Below are positions 34,331 through 46,596 of a stretch of 64,000 bases of DNA, in pieces. The stretch spans positions 8,668,557 to 8,732,556 of the forward strand of contig CM030931.1 of the NCBI GenBank assembly GCA_018136815.1, in the 5' to 3' direction. Within the stretch, counting starts at the first letter, position 1. The number at the start of each line of letters is the position of its first letter. The position numbers and the translations under genes are program-made. Origin of the DNA: Isochrysis galbana (taxonomy: Eukaryota > Haptophyta > Isochrysidales > Isochrysidaceae). The notes below the pieces were generated by a model. That model was not told where the DNA came from and made no database searches. It saw only the letters and a program-made list of their open reading frames with translations.

Positions 34331-34680
34331 GAAACCACCCAGGCCATTTGAAGCATTGGCCCTGGCAAAAGCGCGGGCCCAGACGGCATCCCCGCGGAGG
34401 TATACAAAGCGCACGAAAACATAGTAGCACCGATACTTACCGAGCTTTACCATCAGTCGCTAGTCACGGACTCACACACCACCCAGCTGCAGTCCAGCAC
34501 CGGGTACACGACACTGCGCGACAAGCGAGATGCAATGCGGAAAGAGCCGAGGGAGGTCCCATCCCGAGGCACACCCCAATCACACGATTGCGTGACAGCC
34601 AGAAGTCAGCCCGTCTTGGACTTGCTGACTCATCTTCGTGAGCTCAGCACAAAGCTCATCGAAGTGCTTGGGTAGCGCGG
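34331..34680 (+). pseudogene. LINE-type reverse transcriptase fragment
   Basis: One frame reads ETTQAI, stop, then SIGPGKSAGPDGIPAEVYK and IVAPILTELYHQS. The GPDGIPAEVYK block is the hallmark first motif of non-LTR (LINE) reverse transcriptases. The frame remains open to about 34677 but loses similarity after the first 50 residues. It is a short 5'-truncated relic and no longer encodes an enzyme. Confidence 0.8.
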
Positions 34681-34692
34681 CGGCAGGCGAGG

Positions 34693-35720
34693 CTAAGGTG
34701 CCACTGCGCGCCCGGCGGAGCTCTTGGGCTGCCTCCGTGAGGTGCCGAGGTAATTCCACCGCACCACCGCAGAGCCGCTCGCTCGTGCACGAAGAGAGGT
34801 GAGAGCGTGGAGAGCGGGTGACGGGGTATCATCACGGGTGCCGACATCGGAGTTGTTTTGAGAGGAATCGAAGGACTGGACCGCGGACGCATTGATCGCT
34901 GCCACGCGCATGATGGCGGTGGCAGTGGTATCGAGAGGCAGGTAGTGCTTGGAAGCTGCGATCGATGGCCGCGGCGACGTAGGACGAATTAAAGAAGACT
35001 CGGATATCGACGACGTGGAGACGGGCTCGGAGGACGGGATCGACGAAGAAACTCGGAGAAGTGGGGTGTCGGACGGCGGCGACGGACGCCGCGGCCGCGA
35101 GAAGACCACCGGTGAGAGACATGAAGGGCATGGCTTAGAGACTCGGTTGGGCTGGCTCAATGGACGTAGAAGCTCGGTTTGGGAGGCGGCCGTTCCTCGA
35201 CGTGCAAAGGAGTTGTGGTCACTCTCCATGGTCACGTCGGAAGAGGAATCGGGCCAGGCATCGACTTCGTTGCAATCTGTCGTCGTCGGTGTCGGCGCCG
35301 GCGAAAGAAGAGACGTGGCTGTCGTAGAAGCCGGCTGCGGGGAAGGCTGAGGCCCGGGTGGTGGCTCTGCGGCAGCGGCTGGCGTGGGTGGTGGCCGAAG
35401 AGGTTCTGCAGGCATTGATTTCCACAATCGTGCGGAGGCGGCGGTGGACTTCTGGGTCGTTACCACACTCGCCGCTGCCGCCCTCGCAGAGAAAACGAAT
35501 GTACGGTTGGCAAACGACGGGGTTATGAGCTCCGTCGCCCGTGCCATATTTCCACAGGTCTGCCTCGGGCGTACCAGATGGGGCCCGGGGACGAAAGGCG
35601 CAGTACGCGCAGCCGTTGGCGTCGGTCCACTCCTTGACGTCGCGGTCTAGGTCGTCGAGACTAACAAAAATGGGCGCGACGTAACGAGAATGCTTATATT
35701 GAGAAATTTGCCAGATGGGG
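34693..35720 (-). CDS. hypothetical Ser/Pro-rich ORF with an overlapping Cys-containing frame
   Basis: A 284-residue frame (35547-34693) is Ser/Pro/Ala-rich and looks disordered. In another frame, 35720-35410 reads QISQYKHSRYVAPIFVSLDD, then EWTDANGCAYC and QPYIRFLCEGGSGECGNDPE. That is more protein-like and has a CxxC plus further cysteines. A frame shift or missed intron may join the two. The upstream end lies in short GGTTTCGTAACCAGATGG repeats beside the GA element. A retroelement gag-like origin is possible; no family is recognised. Confidence 0.3.
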
Positions 35721-35766
35721 CCGGTTTCGTAACCAGATGGTGCCGGTTTCGGTTTCGTAACCAGAT

Positions 35767-36290
<524 letters not shown>

Positions 36291-36419
36291 ATACATACAT
36301 CCACTTCAACTTCAAAGGAGAGTATATTCCACGCGATAAATTCCTAGAAACATGAATGAAACATGGGAAAGCATAGTAAAGCATGCGAAAAACTTAATAG
36401 AAGCGGTAACGCAAGACGG

Positions 36420-36590
36420 CACCGCCGCCCGAGCACATGACGGGGGAGGCACTGAGCCCCCAACTACGGAGATCCCAAAGCCGGAAATACATATCACAAG
36501 AGGACGAATACTTCGCAAAAGAAAATAATAAATGGTACGAAGTCGGCGAACTTTCATATCTGGGCACCCCAATAATAAAATAACTAGTGG
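36420..36590 (+). pseudogene. possible LINE reverse-transcriptase C-terminal fragment
   Basis: One frame reads RKYISQEDEYFAKENNKWYE then VGELSYLGTPIIK and a stop. The pattern resembles the thumb-side YLG motif of LINE reverse transcriptases. The match is short and the call is tentative. A family-2 repeat end follows immediately. Confidence 0.35.
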
Positions 36591-36636
36591 TTCCATTCGC
36601 CGCGAGTGCGGTAAGAATATTATAAGGTTTTTAACA
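36588..36636 (+). repeat. repeat family 2, terminal fragment
   Basis: This is the terminal motif GGTTCCATTCGCCGCGAGTG followed by CGGTAAGAATATTATAAGG, identical in plan to the ends at 16.0 kb and 20.3 kb. Confidence 0.7.
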
Positions 36637-36697
36637 CAAGAAAGGAAAGCCACATCATCCTCGGGCATCACGATTCTCAAGAGCACATGGTAGCCGC

Positions 36698-39600
36698 CTA
36701 AAAGTTCTCCTTGAAGAATGTGAATTGACGTGGGCGCTTGGCATCGCTCATACGGCGCGGGTTCCGAACTTTGCTAGGAGTACCATTCATCTTTTTACAC
36801 ATCGTTGATAGCTGATGAGCGATGGCCATGGGGCCACAGAGGAACACGCCAATGTCGTCCTCGGGAAACTCCTCACCGATCCTCCGCCCGACGCGATTCC
36901 AGTCGGGCCGACCGGCGTACTGGTGATAAAGTTGGTTGGCGGTCACACTCTTTAAGTTGATCTCTCCCGTCAGATACGTGTTGAGCTCAAAGATGCTGCC
37001 CAGATAAGGGTCCTCACATATGCCAACCAAAATGTCCCTAAAACTGTTGAACTCGTCCGCATTGCGGCACGTCCAGAAAAAGGCCACCTTCTTGAGCGGT
37101 GTCTCTAGAACACCATTCTTGGCCTGGTATGCCAACGTCTTGAGAATTGAGGCGAACGGTGTCACGCCCACGCCCGCTGCGACTAGCATCATCACGGAGT
37201 AGTGCGTCACGTTCTCCGACGGGGTGCCGTACGGACCGTCGACGTAGAGACGGTGACCCACCTTGAGGCTCTCCAGCCCCTGTGAGGACCGATGCAATGG
37301 CTTGCCGGGGGCTGCGATGATCGAATTGCGGAGGGCAGGCGTCACCATCGGCTTGCTGCTACGGTCAAACTTCTCCTCCAACGTCTGGCGAGGGTTATTT
37401 GTCGGCGCATCCGATGTGAGGAGCTTGCGAATACCGTACGCCCAGTCCATATCCTTGCGGCACTTGATGTGGACGCTAAAGGTGGCCTCCCAAGGCGATG
37501 AGGAGATGGTGAAGGGGTGCCACTCTGTCTTGGACACCTGAGGACACTGTAAAAAAAGATACTGTCCCGCTTGGAACTTGAAGCGGCGGCCGTCGATGGG
37601 GCGCATGGTGATGTGGAGCACGTCCTTGGCCGGCATTTCGGCGGCGACCATCTCCACTTGCTTGAGACCGCGCATCCTGCCGATGAGCTTGTCGAAAATG
37701 ATCAAGACGACAGGGAACAGAGAGTACTCCCAAAACCGCTTGGAGTGGCTCCAGAGCAGGATCAGCACGATGAGCCAGAGCTTGTGGATGCGCACAAAGA
37801 GCGAGTGGCCGCTGAAGCTAAACTTGGTGAAAGGGATGCCCCAGTGACCGCGTCGGAAGCGTTCGAGGCCGGTGGCCATCATTAGCACCATGCAGAGCAA
37901 GGTGAGGTGCCCGCTAATGCCGTTCCACTTCATGAGGGTCTGCTCCAGGAGACTGTCGCCAGTACCAGCCATCGAGTGCCAAAAAAAATCAATGTAGTGA
38001 AAAGTGATATGACCCGAGCAGTGGAAGAGAATGAGCGCGCCGATGAGCTTATGAAAGTGTAGGCTGTCATCGACAGGCAGGACGCGCCCCATCGGCGTCA
38101 TGCGCATCCACGAGCTCAGGTTGCGGAGCATGGGCAAGAATATGAGGTTGCAGAGCAAGTCCAGGCACCGACCGTGACCCTTGGCAAAGGCGTAGTAAGG
38201 CGCCTCGTCTGGATCGTCAAATGACTTCCAGTAGCCGATGGCCCAGAAGACGCCGCAGGCGACAAGCAGCAAGATTGTGAAGGGGTAGCGGAAGAGGACG
38301 CTGTCCTCCAAGAAGCCGAAGCAAGTATTCGTGAGATAGAGGAAGCCCCGAGAGAAGGCACCCGGCTCCCGGTCCTCAGAATGCGCAACAAGCAGCCTCC
38401 AACGGATTAGCACTATGACCGCAATAAATAGCACAGCACCGGCTACACCAAGGCCGATGTACAAGGGCAGGAGCCATCCTTGAACGACGATCAGCCCCTT
38501 TTGGTGGCGCGAACCAAAGGCGTGATTTCGGGTCGAGAAGTAGGGGTAGACGCCGGGCCTGCTCAGCAACACGAGGCCCCCGTCGAAGTAGGCGGATGCA
38601 GCATTCAGCACTTTGCAGTTGGAGCCGGATTGTTCGTCAAAGTCCATGTCGTCGCATGCATTTGAGGCCACGCAGTTTCCTGGGGATACGCAGTCAACAT
38701 CCTGGTCGAGGTAGGCCATGTGCCTCGCCGTGGCCTCGTCGGGGAAGACGCTCGTAAAGCGCGATGAGGAAGCTGAGCCGATGGCCGCCTCAAGGTAGCC
38801 GTGGCGCGCCGGGATGCTGAGGTCTGCCGCGGGGAGCTCGACGAGATTAGTGCGATCCGTCATTGCGCGCCCGTTGCCCGCATTGCCAGGTGGGTTGGCG
38901 TCGGAGCCCGTCCACTGGATGTGCACGCAGTCGCCCTCATATGCTTCGAGCTCGCCGGGGGTAAAGTCGTACGGCAACGAAGGGAACACCTGCACAATGT
39001 CGCCACGCCTGCCTTTGACGTTGAGATTGTGGATCCTGGCGTCGCGGCACTCGCCCGAGGTGGGCCTTCTGCGGATGAGAAACGTATGCGAGCGGTCCTC
39101 AAAGGTGTGGCCGAGCTGCGACGAGTCGATGCTGAGCTTCAGTGAATACCTCGTCGAAAGGTCAACGTTGTTGAAGCCGATGAAGTCTGCAGTAAGGTAG
39201 CTCGACACAATGGTGTTGTCGCCATTGTAGAGGCTGCTGGTCGTCCATGGGTCGAAATCGCTCGTGGTAATGTTGTACCGCACACGCATTGTGCACCTAG
39301 CCTCCTGCGCGCCCAGCACGCTCAGCACATCCCCCGGCACATTCCAAATCAAATGTGTTGGGACCGCCTGCTGGGAGCCCTTGGTGCCGTGCGGACTATC
39401 TGCGTTGGCAAGCTGGTTCTCACGGGCGTATGGCGAAACCTGGCAGATGGGCGGCGGGGTGCCCCACTTGCCGCTCTCAACCCACACTCCCGACTCTTGG
39501 TCGGACTCGCAGGCGGCGAAGGTGTTGGGCCCAACGATGCCGGACTGAGAGCGCTCTAACTGCCGACACTCGCCCGTGTCCTGGAGGTACGCCTTATCGC

Positions 39601-40542
39601 AGCACATCCCGTAGTCACGGACATTCTGTGATTGTGTCTTGAACGTGTGGCAGTGGGCGGTTTCGTCGGTGAGGATGGCGATGTCGCGCCACGGTGTGGG
39701 GTGCCAATACCTGAAGAAAAGAGGGTGCGAATGAACGATTGAGGGCAGTGTGAATAGAACGACAGCTTGGGCACCCAAATGGGGCGATTGGTGATGGGGA
39801 GGGGGGCCGCGGCGCGAGAGCGGCTTCTCACGGATAGTAGTCACGCTCCTCGGGGCACTCCAGTCCGCTGCGGGAGCCGTTTGGGTTCTGTCTGGTGTGG
39901 ATGGCCGAGTCCCCTGACAGCATGGGAGCGAGGGTCGGTCGAGAAGCTCGCGGTGACGAGCGCAAAGGTTCAGCGGGTGTGACTGGCAGGCTTGGGCGCA
40001 CCAGTGAGAACCTGGTCGGCAGTATAGAGGCCCTTGTTGCGTGAGCGAGTCGCACAGTCTGTGTAAAACTGGAGCGACTCGTGCATCCCATACTGAGTGT
40101 CTGCGGCCGCTGCGGGCGTGTCGGGTATCCGCTCCGTCGTCCTACCGTTGCGCAGCCCGGGCGACGAGTCTTCGCACATGTACTGCACCACCACGGTGCA
40201 GTACATGTTTTGGTTGGCGCGACCGCAGCCGCTGTCGACCGTCATCTCGACCTCAAGCTCCGACCCCTCGTAGAAGTACATCTCGCCCTCTCCAGCTCCG
40301 GGAGCCGACGCGTTGTAGCTTCCTTCTCCGTCAGAACATGAGGGCTTGCACGCGTCTCCGACCTGGTAGCCGCCATTCCGATGATTGTGGGAGGCGAACA
40401 GGCGAGTCGGGTTCTCCACCGTGTTGGAGACCTCGTTCAGCTTGTTGTTTGAGCCACGGGGAGCGTGGAGGTAAATGGCTCCGTGCGTCGGCCGTGTCAT
40501 GGCGGCGATGAGCATGAGGAACCGCGGCCAGGCATCTGGCAT
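36698..40542 (-). CDS. NADPH oxidase (NOX-like) with large DD3-3-like ectodomain
   Basis: There are three exons (complement of 36698-39710, 39832-39913, 40002-40542) with GT-AG introns of 88 and 121 bp, giving 1211 residues. It starts with a signal peptide (MPDAWPRFLMLIAAMTRPTH). About 590 residues resemble the Dictyostelium DD3-3 protein: YLHAPRGSNNKLNE, YGMHESLQFY, NPNGSRSGLECPEERDYYPY, WHPTPWRDIAILTD and GVYPYFSTRNHAFGSRHQKG. A transmembrane helix at about 619-645 and a ferric-reductase-type core follow. Heme-ligand candidates His761/His775 and His850/His863 have spacings 14 and 13, as in NOX2. The FAD motif HPFTISSS (about 939), NADPH motifs GPYGTPSENV and AAGVGVTPFASIL, FLCGPM and the terminal FKENF complete a NOX dehydrogenase. 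It should move electrons from cytosolic NADPH to outside oxygen or metal. No EF-hands are seen. Confidence 0.93.
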
Positions 40543-40559
40543 GCTGCGTAGGAGACGGG

Positions 40560-41686
40560 AGGCCCGGGGGGAGGGGAGAGAGAGCAGAAGAAGGGGAAAG
40601 ATCAGCAGGGAAGTAGAAGAGAGAGAGGGGGGGGAGGAGAGGGGCTGTGTGAGATGTCGGTCGCCCTCCGAGGTACCCGGCACATGTTTACCGCGTTGGC
40701 GCGGGGGGGAAGGGGGGCCGGGGAGGGGGGTCGAATCTGCCTGGTAGGCCGATGAAGAAGTCGTGTGCATCTGGGGACGATCTCCATATCTCCGACAGAC
40801 CTCGCTCCCCTACGTTGTGTGAGATCATTCGAAACCTTCCCCCCTCTCCCGCCCTCAACTTGAAACCGCAGCGAATCCAGAATCTCCGTGTGGTGGGTGT
40901 GTCGAGCCACGGTGAGAGAGCGAGCAGGGGGGAGCTCGCGAGCACACGGAGAAATCCGCGAGCGTTCGTGAGATCGCTTTCTCTCCCCACAACCTTCGTC
41001 AGTTCTCTGATGAAAGTCATCATAACAAGCGCAGGGGGAAGGGGGAGCGGGAGGGACCCAGAAGGGGGGGCCGGTCCCAAGTGGGCTGAGAACCTCGGGG
41101 TAAAACCTCTGTGGAATCCGCCTGTCTTTCGTCTTTTCTAAAAGCTGAATACAGACTGGCCCCCATGAAACGAACAGAATATGAGATTCAACGCTCCCCC
41201 GTCGGAGCAGAGCTGATCTCAGTCTGTGAGATCGCCTGCGACTGCCCGCCAGCAGCTAACGAGCAGCGCGGTACGAGGGGGGGGGGGGGGGGGGGGCAGC
41301 TGAGCTTTCCCATAGCCCGATGAACGGGCGCCCATCTCCGAGCGACCTCGTTAGTGTGAGCTCTAAACGAGATAGCATGCGAGACCGACCGTTCGAAAAA
41401 TTCGACTCATCCTCCTCCCACCGCCCGCCCCCCTGCGCGCCCCCGCATCCCGTGCTGTCGCTTTCATGCTCGTTGGCTCGTTGGCCTCATCGAGCTGGTT
41501 TCCACTTTAACTTCTTACTGCCGGAGCACCCAAACACCGGAACAGGTGCTTCGGCTCGGTTTCTTCAGTATATTTCTTCTCGCAGCTTCACCCGCAGGCG
41601 TTGAGCCGCCGGGGGCCGCAGGGGGCATCCCGAGACACAATGCGATGGCCCAACCATCCACATATGTTTGATAATCTAGAGGTAAG
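40560..41686. other. 5' flank of the NOX gene and spacer
   Basis: A GA-rich tract on the plus strand (40560-40640, so CT-rich on the coding strand) lies just upstream of the NOX start. A poly-G run sits at 41277-41296. No other gene is supported. Confidence 0.4.
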
Positions 41687-41994
41687 CCCCCCAGGAGTTT
41701 TTATGGGCTTGGTGTGACGGTCAAAAAATCCACCCCCCCCCCGCATGTTACATGTTAATAGTTAGTAGTTAGTAGTTATAATAGAAATAGAGCGGTCAAA
41801 CACAAACATGGCTTTTACTTTTAACTTCGTAAGGTCTAAGGGTGAAAATTCACCAAGTCAAGATCAAGATAGATAGGGCAGTTAAAAAGGGGCTTTTAAC
41901 TACTAACTACTAGTAATAGTAAGGGTTGGGCTGCGGGCTGCATTTTTTGACCGTGGCGCGATGCCCAAAACCAATAAAAAAACTCCAGGGGGGG
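41687..41994. mobile_element. MITE-like element with inverted termini
   Basis: The left arm CCCCCCAGGAGTTTTTATGG, continuing to TTGGTGTGACGGTCAAAAAA, is mirrored by the right arm (TTTTTTGACCGTGGCGCG, then AAAAAAACTCCAGGGGGG). The 308-bp interior has TTAGTAGTTAGTAGTT iterations and no ORF. A single-arm relative is at 15.3-15.4 kb, and an inner motif (GAGCGGTCAAA) recurs. Confidence 0.7.
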
Positions 41995-42085
41995 CCATCA
42001 TGCTCCTTCGAGCCCTCGCCTTGATTAAAATGACTACTAACTACAATGACTACATTCTTTTTGCCTTTAGCTTTAGCCTTTAGGA

Positions 42086-42140
42086 ACTAAGTTTATACTT
42101 GGTTGACCCATGGGGGGGGCACGAGCACGAAACTCTCCCC
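42086..42140 (+). repeat. repeat family 1 palindromic end only
   Basis: GAACTAAGTTTATACTTGGT followed by a GGGGGGGCACGAGCACG-like stretch matches the outer end of the copies at 7.91, 28.49 and 56.57 kb. Confidence 0.5.
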
Positions 42141-42159
42141 ATGGGGTTGGTAAGCGGCT

Positions 42160-42830
42160 AAAAAGTTCCGTCCTACATTATAGGACCGCGTCCTACGTCC
42201 TACGATTTCGGTGTATTTGTAGGACGAGGACCCTGAGCTTGAAAGCCACACAACTTTCGAGAGTGAAGGATTGGGACTTCCCACCAACTGAAGGATAGTC
42301 CCAACTCAGTCTTGAGATCCTTAGCTCCCACTATGGCCAAGGCTGTAGACTTCGTCTTGACCGAGCTTTCGGCTCCAGCGTGAACTGAGTACTTCGGCCA
42401 TCGGAGGCCACCGGGTGCGTCGAGAGTTTTGTTTTTGCCCCGCAAGAGGCAAAAGCAGCCAAAACTCTCATTGGGCTTCAAAACCAAGCTTGGTCTCCAC
42501 TGAAGGTCGAAAAGAACCCATGCCAAAGAGCATTTCATCTCGTGGGAGCAAGCTCTAGGGAGCTCATCATGAGCCTCAAATCGTGTCCTCAGGTGTTTGC
42601 GGCAATTCGTAGGACAACGCCGTTTTTTGCCGGGAAGGCTTCCGCGAGTGGCAAATAACTCATTATGCTTTGAGAATGGTGTCTTGAGCCTCTAGCAGGA
42701 CTCAATGAGTGAGGGCAATGAGATGAACACAGAAACCAAATCCTAGCTCCCCATTCCTAGATTGAACCGTGTCTTCATAGTTCACAACGTCGTCCTACAT
42801 TGTAGGACTCGTCCTATAAAGCTGGGTACC
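42160..42830. repeat. possible element bounded by GTCCTACAT-ATAGGAC palindromes
   Basis: CGTCCTACATTATAGGACC lies at 42170 and CGTCCTACATTGTAGGACTC at 42790; several GTCCTAC / GTAGGAC copies lie near both edges. The minus-strand ORF inside (42538-42200) has no known domain. The mobile status is a guess. Confidence 0.3.
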
Positions 42831-43279
42831 TTTATCCGTAAGGTGTCACCGGGTGTCACCCTCCTATGTAAGCATAAGCAACAGAGAAACTCCAGCGCCT
42901 CACGAGCTCACGAGGGGGGTGGAAATGGCTGCGTAGCGCACGAGCGCACGTGCACGTGGGCAACACCCCCCGACACCGAAAATCAAAATCAAGAGATCAA
43001 GAGATCAAGGAATGAAGGGGGGGAGGGAGGGAGGGGGGAAGAGAGACGAGTGATAGATATAGAGGGCGATGTCGTATGACGCCCATGCGTCGCGGGGCAT
43101 CCTAGTAGCGCTAGCGGTCCCTTTCGTAGAATTTAAGAGTTTTTAAATCTTAGCCAATGGCAAAAGTGCGCGCACGTCAACAAGATTGGATCGTGGCCGA
43201 TCGAGTGGCCAAATTACAGCGACGGCGTGAACTGAGATTGGAGGGGGTTCACACATTTGGATGTCAAGGGATGCATCTA

Positions 43280-45019
43280 TCAACTCAGACCGGCCTCACT
43301 CGACGCTGCGGCGGCTGAATCTGCACTCTTCTCCACACCGTGGGGGGGCGTTGCATTTTCAGGTAAGGAAGGTGTCGCTCGATCCGCCGTCCCTTCGCGC
43401 TTGCCGTTGGAAATGGCGAAGGCGACACATGAGAGGCCTGCAGCGGGCGCCTGGAATTGGGCATCATTTTCTCGGACCGAGCCACATCCGACGAGCGTGA
43501 GCAGCGTATTCCTTGGTAGCCGACTCATAAGCCTTGCGATACTGCTGTTGAGGGCAGCAAGGGAATCGGCGTGGGCTGAGCGACTGCCCGACGCGTGAGC
43601 GACGAAGACATCCCTCAATGGTACCCATGCAAAGCGACGGTCGTCTTGCAACTGTGTCTCAGCATACTGCAGCCCAGCTGCATCAGATCGCACGTGCACT
43701 CGCATAGTCTCAGCCGGAGCATTGAGGAGCTGAAGCCTTTCCACCTCTGAATCTATGGCGGAACATTGCCATCCTGCACGTCCGAGGGCGCCGAAAAGGT
43801 CGGCAAACTCGCAATCGTCATCAGTGCCTCCTGGAAGCCCGAAGTGCAACCCACGCCGCAGCTTGAGGAGCACCAGATCCATCGCGGCGGCTGCATCTTC
43901 GCATGGGCAGTGGCCGCCATCTGATTGCTGGATGGCTCGCTTCAAGAAGCGCACACTAAGCGCACGCAGTGAGCTCTTCACCGGCGGTCCTTCTAGATTG
44001 TGCCTCAGCGGATACAATATGGACGTGTCGAGCACGCGAGTGTGTGCAATGCCCAAGGCCGCCAGGTCGTTCTCAAGTGAATGCCCAACGAGATAGGTCT
44101 CGGGCACCTCGTTGATGATCTCCGACAAACGGGTGCGCACAGCGTCAGCCGTGGTGCTAGCGCTCGCCAACATGGCTGGGGTGATGCCTGAATAGGCGGT
44201 GAGATGATCGGTTACTGTGTCCTGTGGGATAATGATCTCATCGAGTAGCGTGCGTGATGACTCGTCAACCACGCCAACTCGCGCGAGCTGCTTCTTTTCA
44301 CCCGCAAGACACATCTCACAATCAATCGCGAGGAGCCGTGCAATTGGCCGACATGACTCTCCTGAGCTTTTGAAATCCAGAGCCGACTCCTCTGCGCCCT
44401 CGTCACAGGCGGAGGCCATGCCATGTGCGCAAATAGCGGGCGTCGCCGAGCCCTGTTCTCTGGGCGCAAAGGGCTCGGTAGGGAAGCCATTTTGTTCGAG
44501 CTCGAGCGTGCTGAGCGCGAATTCTCGTACATACGAGGCGAACCAGGCGCCATTGGCATCTTGCTGCACGTGTCGGCTGGATGTGTTCGGCGAATCGCTG
44601 TCCTTGTCTCCAGGAGACTTGCGCTTGCGCCCAAGCCGCACTCGGAGCAGGTGTGACGCCAGTGAGTGCGACCGGCCCCTTGCGATCACTTTTGGGACGC
44701 GCAGCGTCCGGCGGATGCCTTCGCCGAGCGTTAGGCTGCGCAGACCAGCGGCGTCGAGGCCTGGAACGTAAAGGACGAGCGCCCCACGCAGGAGCGGGCG
44801 GTTGCGCACCATCACCCAACGCGGCATGCTGCCCAGCTCGGGGTGGAGGCACCAGAGCAGCAGGTTCTGCACCTCCGAAGGCGGGAGCGAGTCGGGCGCC
44901 TGCGCGAGCAGCTGGAGCTCAGCGCGAGCGGCCGTGCCGTGCACCGCGAGGCACTGCTCAGCCGTGCCGAAGCCCTTTTCCAGCTGCTTGCGCAGCTTCT
45001 TCTTGTGCACCTTGCCCAT
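43280..45019 (-). CDS. REXO5/NEF-sp-like 3'-5' RNA exonuclease (DEDDh)
   Basis: A single exon gives 579 residues from the ATG at 45019. The N-terminus (MGKVHKKKLRKQLEKGFG) is basic. The exonuclease domain spans about residues 225-390 with motifs LLAIDCEMC (Asp233, Glu235), YLVGHSLENDLAAL (Asp318) and HCPCEDAAAAMDLVL (His370, Asp375). These are the DEDDh residues of the REXO/Rex family. The GHSLENDL and LDTSILYP blocks fit REXO5 (NEF-sp) and yeast Rex proteins, which trim structured RNAs in the nucleus/nucleolus. The region after residue 400 is less conserved; no RRM is obvious. A CT-rich coding-strand leader lies at 45030-45140. Confidence 0.88.
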   Translation of the reverse strand: MGKVHKKKLRKQLEKGFGTAEQCLAVHGTAARAELQLLAQAPDSLPPSEVQNLLLWCLHPELGSMPRWVMVRNRPLLRGALVLYVPGLDAAGLRSLTLGEGIRRTLRVPKVIARGRSHSLASHLLRVRLGRKRKSPGDKDSDSPNTSSRHVQQDANGAWFASYVREFALSTLELEQNGFPTEPFAPREQGSATPAICAHGMASACDEGAEESALDFKSSGESCRPIARLLAIDCEMCLAGEKKQLARVGVVDESSRTLLDEIIIPQDTVTDHLTAYSGITPAMLASASTTADAVRTRLSEIINEVPETYLVGHSLENDLAALGIAHTRVLDTSILYPLRHNLEGPPVKSSLRALSVRFLKRAIQQSDGGHCPCEDAAAAMDLVLLKLRRGLHFGLPGGTDDDCEFADLFGALGRAGWQCSAIDSEVERLQLLNAPAETMRVHVRSDAAGLQYAETQLQDDRRFAWVPLRDVFVAHASGSRSAHADSLAALNSSIARLMSRLPRNTLLTLVGCGSVRENDAQFQAPAAGLSCVAFAISNGKREGTADRATPSLPENATPPHGVEKSADSAAAASSEAGLS

Positions 45020-45415
45020 CGGTGAGGAGGGAAGCGTGCGGGAAGGGAGAGAGCAGGGGGAAGCCGGCTGCAGAGCGAACGCGACGGGGCGGGGGCGGGA
45101 GGCGGGAGGGGGCGGGCGCGAGGGCGAGGGGGGAAGTCAAGCGCGGCGCGAGCGCGGCGCCCGCCCGTCTCTCTTTCTCATTCTTGTGAATCTCCTCTCC
45201 CTCTCTGGAGTAGGAGTGTAGGAGTACTCTAGCGCTTGCTCGTCTAAAAAAAATCTGAAGATTCTGGGGTAGCACCCACGACGGACTCGGTACCGGAACT
45301 CGTACCTGCTACTCTACCTCCCTACCGACACCGCCCTTATTTCCCCTCGCTCTCCGCCCGTGCAAGCGCCGAGCAAGCCCGACGACACATGCGGCCTGCG
45401 GCATCTGCGCTCTGT

Positions 45416-45917
<502 letters not shown>

Positions 45918-46596
45918 AAGATATCTTGTGGGGGGGCTCTCTCCGCTCTCCGCTCTCCGCGCTCCGCGAGGGAAAGGACGCGATCTCGCTCCGAGATCGG
46001 CCTCGCGCCCTCCCACGCTGCCCCGCCGTGCCCTCGGTCCCTCGCCCCCCCCGCGGCAGGTTCTTTCCCTCGGCGTGCCGTCCGTTGCCTCCGGCCGTTA
46101 TATTATTCGCCCCCCCCGCGAGGTTGTTCTCCTCCGCGCATCGAATTCGATCTCTTCCAGGGCTGGCATACAGTCGTCCTCGTCCTCGACTGGATTCTTT
46201 TGTAACATCGAGTCGATGGCGGGGAGAGACGATCCGCCTGCTGGGCAACGAGGTCATCACGGGCCAAGTGACGCTCACCCTCGCCTCCATGAAGCGGTGC
46301 CGCTGGGATGGCGCAGAATTGAGGGGCATGGGGAAGCGACAGCGCTGAGTGGAATAGCGAATCGCCTTTTTTTGTATAATTGATTGGAGTTGAAACGTGT
46401 GGGTTGTTGCGGGTAGGGGGGGGGGTTGTTCATACCCCTCGCCATTAGGTTTCCAATCCTTGCGCCGTGTGTGTGTGCGCCGCCTCCGATGTCCTTGTGT
46501 GGTCCCCGCAGGGTGTGCATTTCCACAAGTGTGTATTCCATCCATCCCAGCGGGTACTACGAAATGCACACTTGAGGGGGGGGGGCTACCACACGC
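45918..46596. other. spacer, no gene supported
   Basis: The GC-rich sequence has short CTCTCCGCT and CCCCCGCGAGG repeats; open frames on both strands are low-complexity extensions of the CT tract. Nothing is called. Confidence 0.35.
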
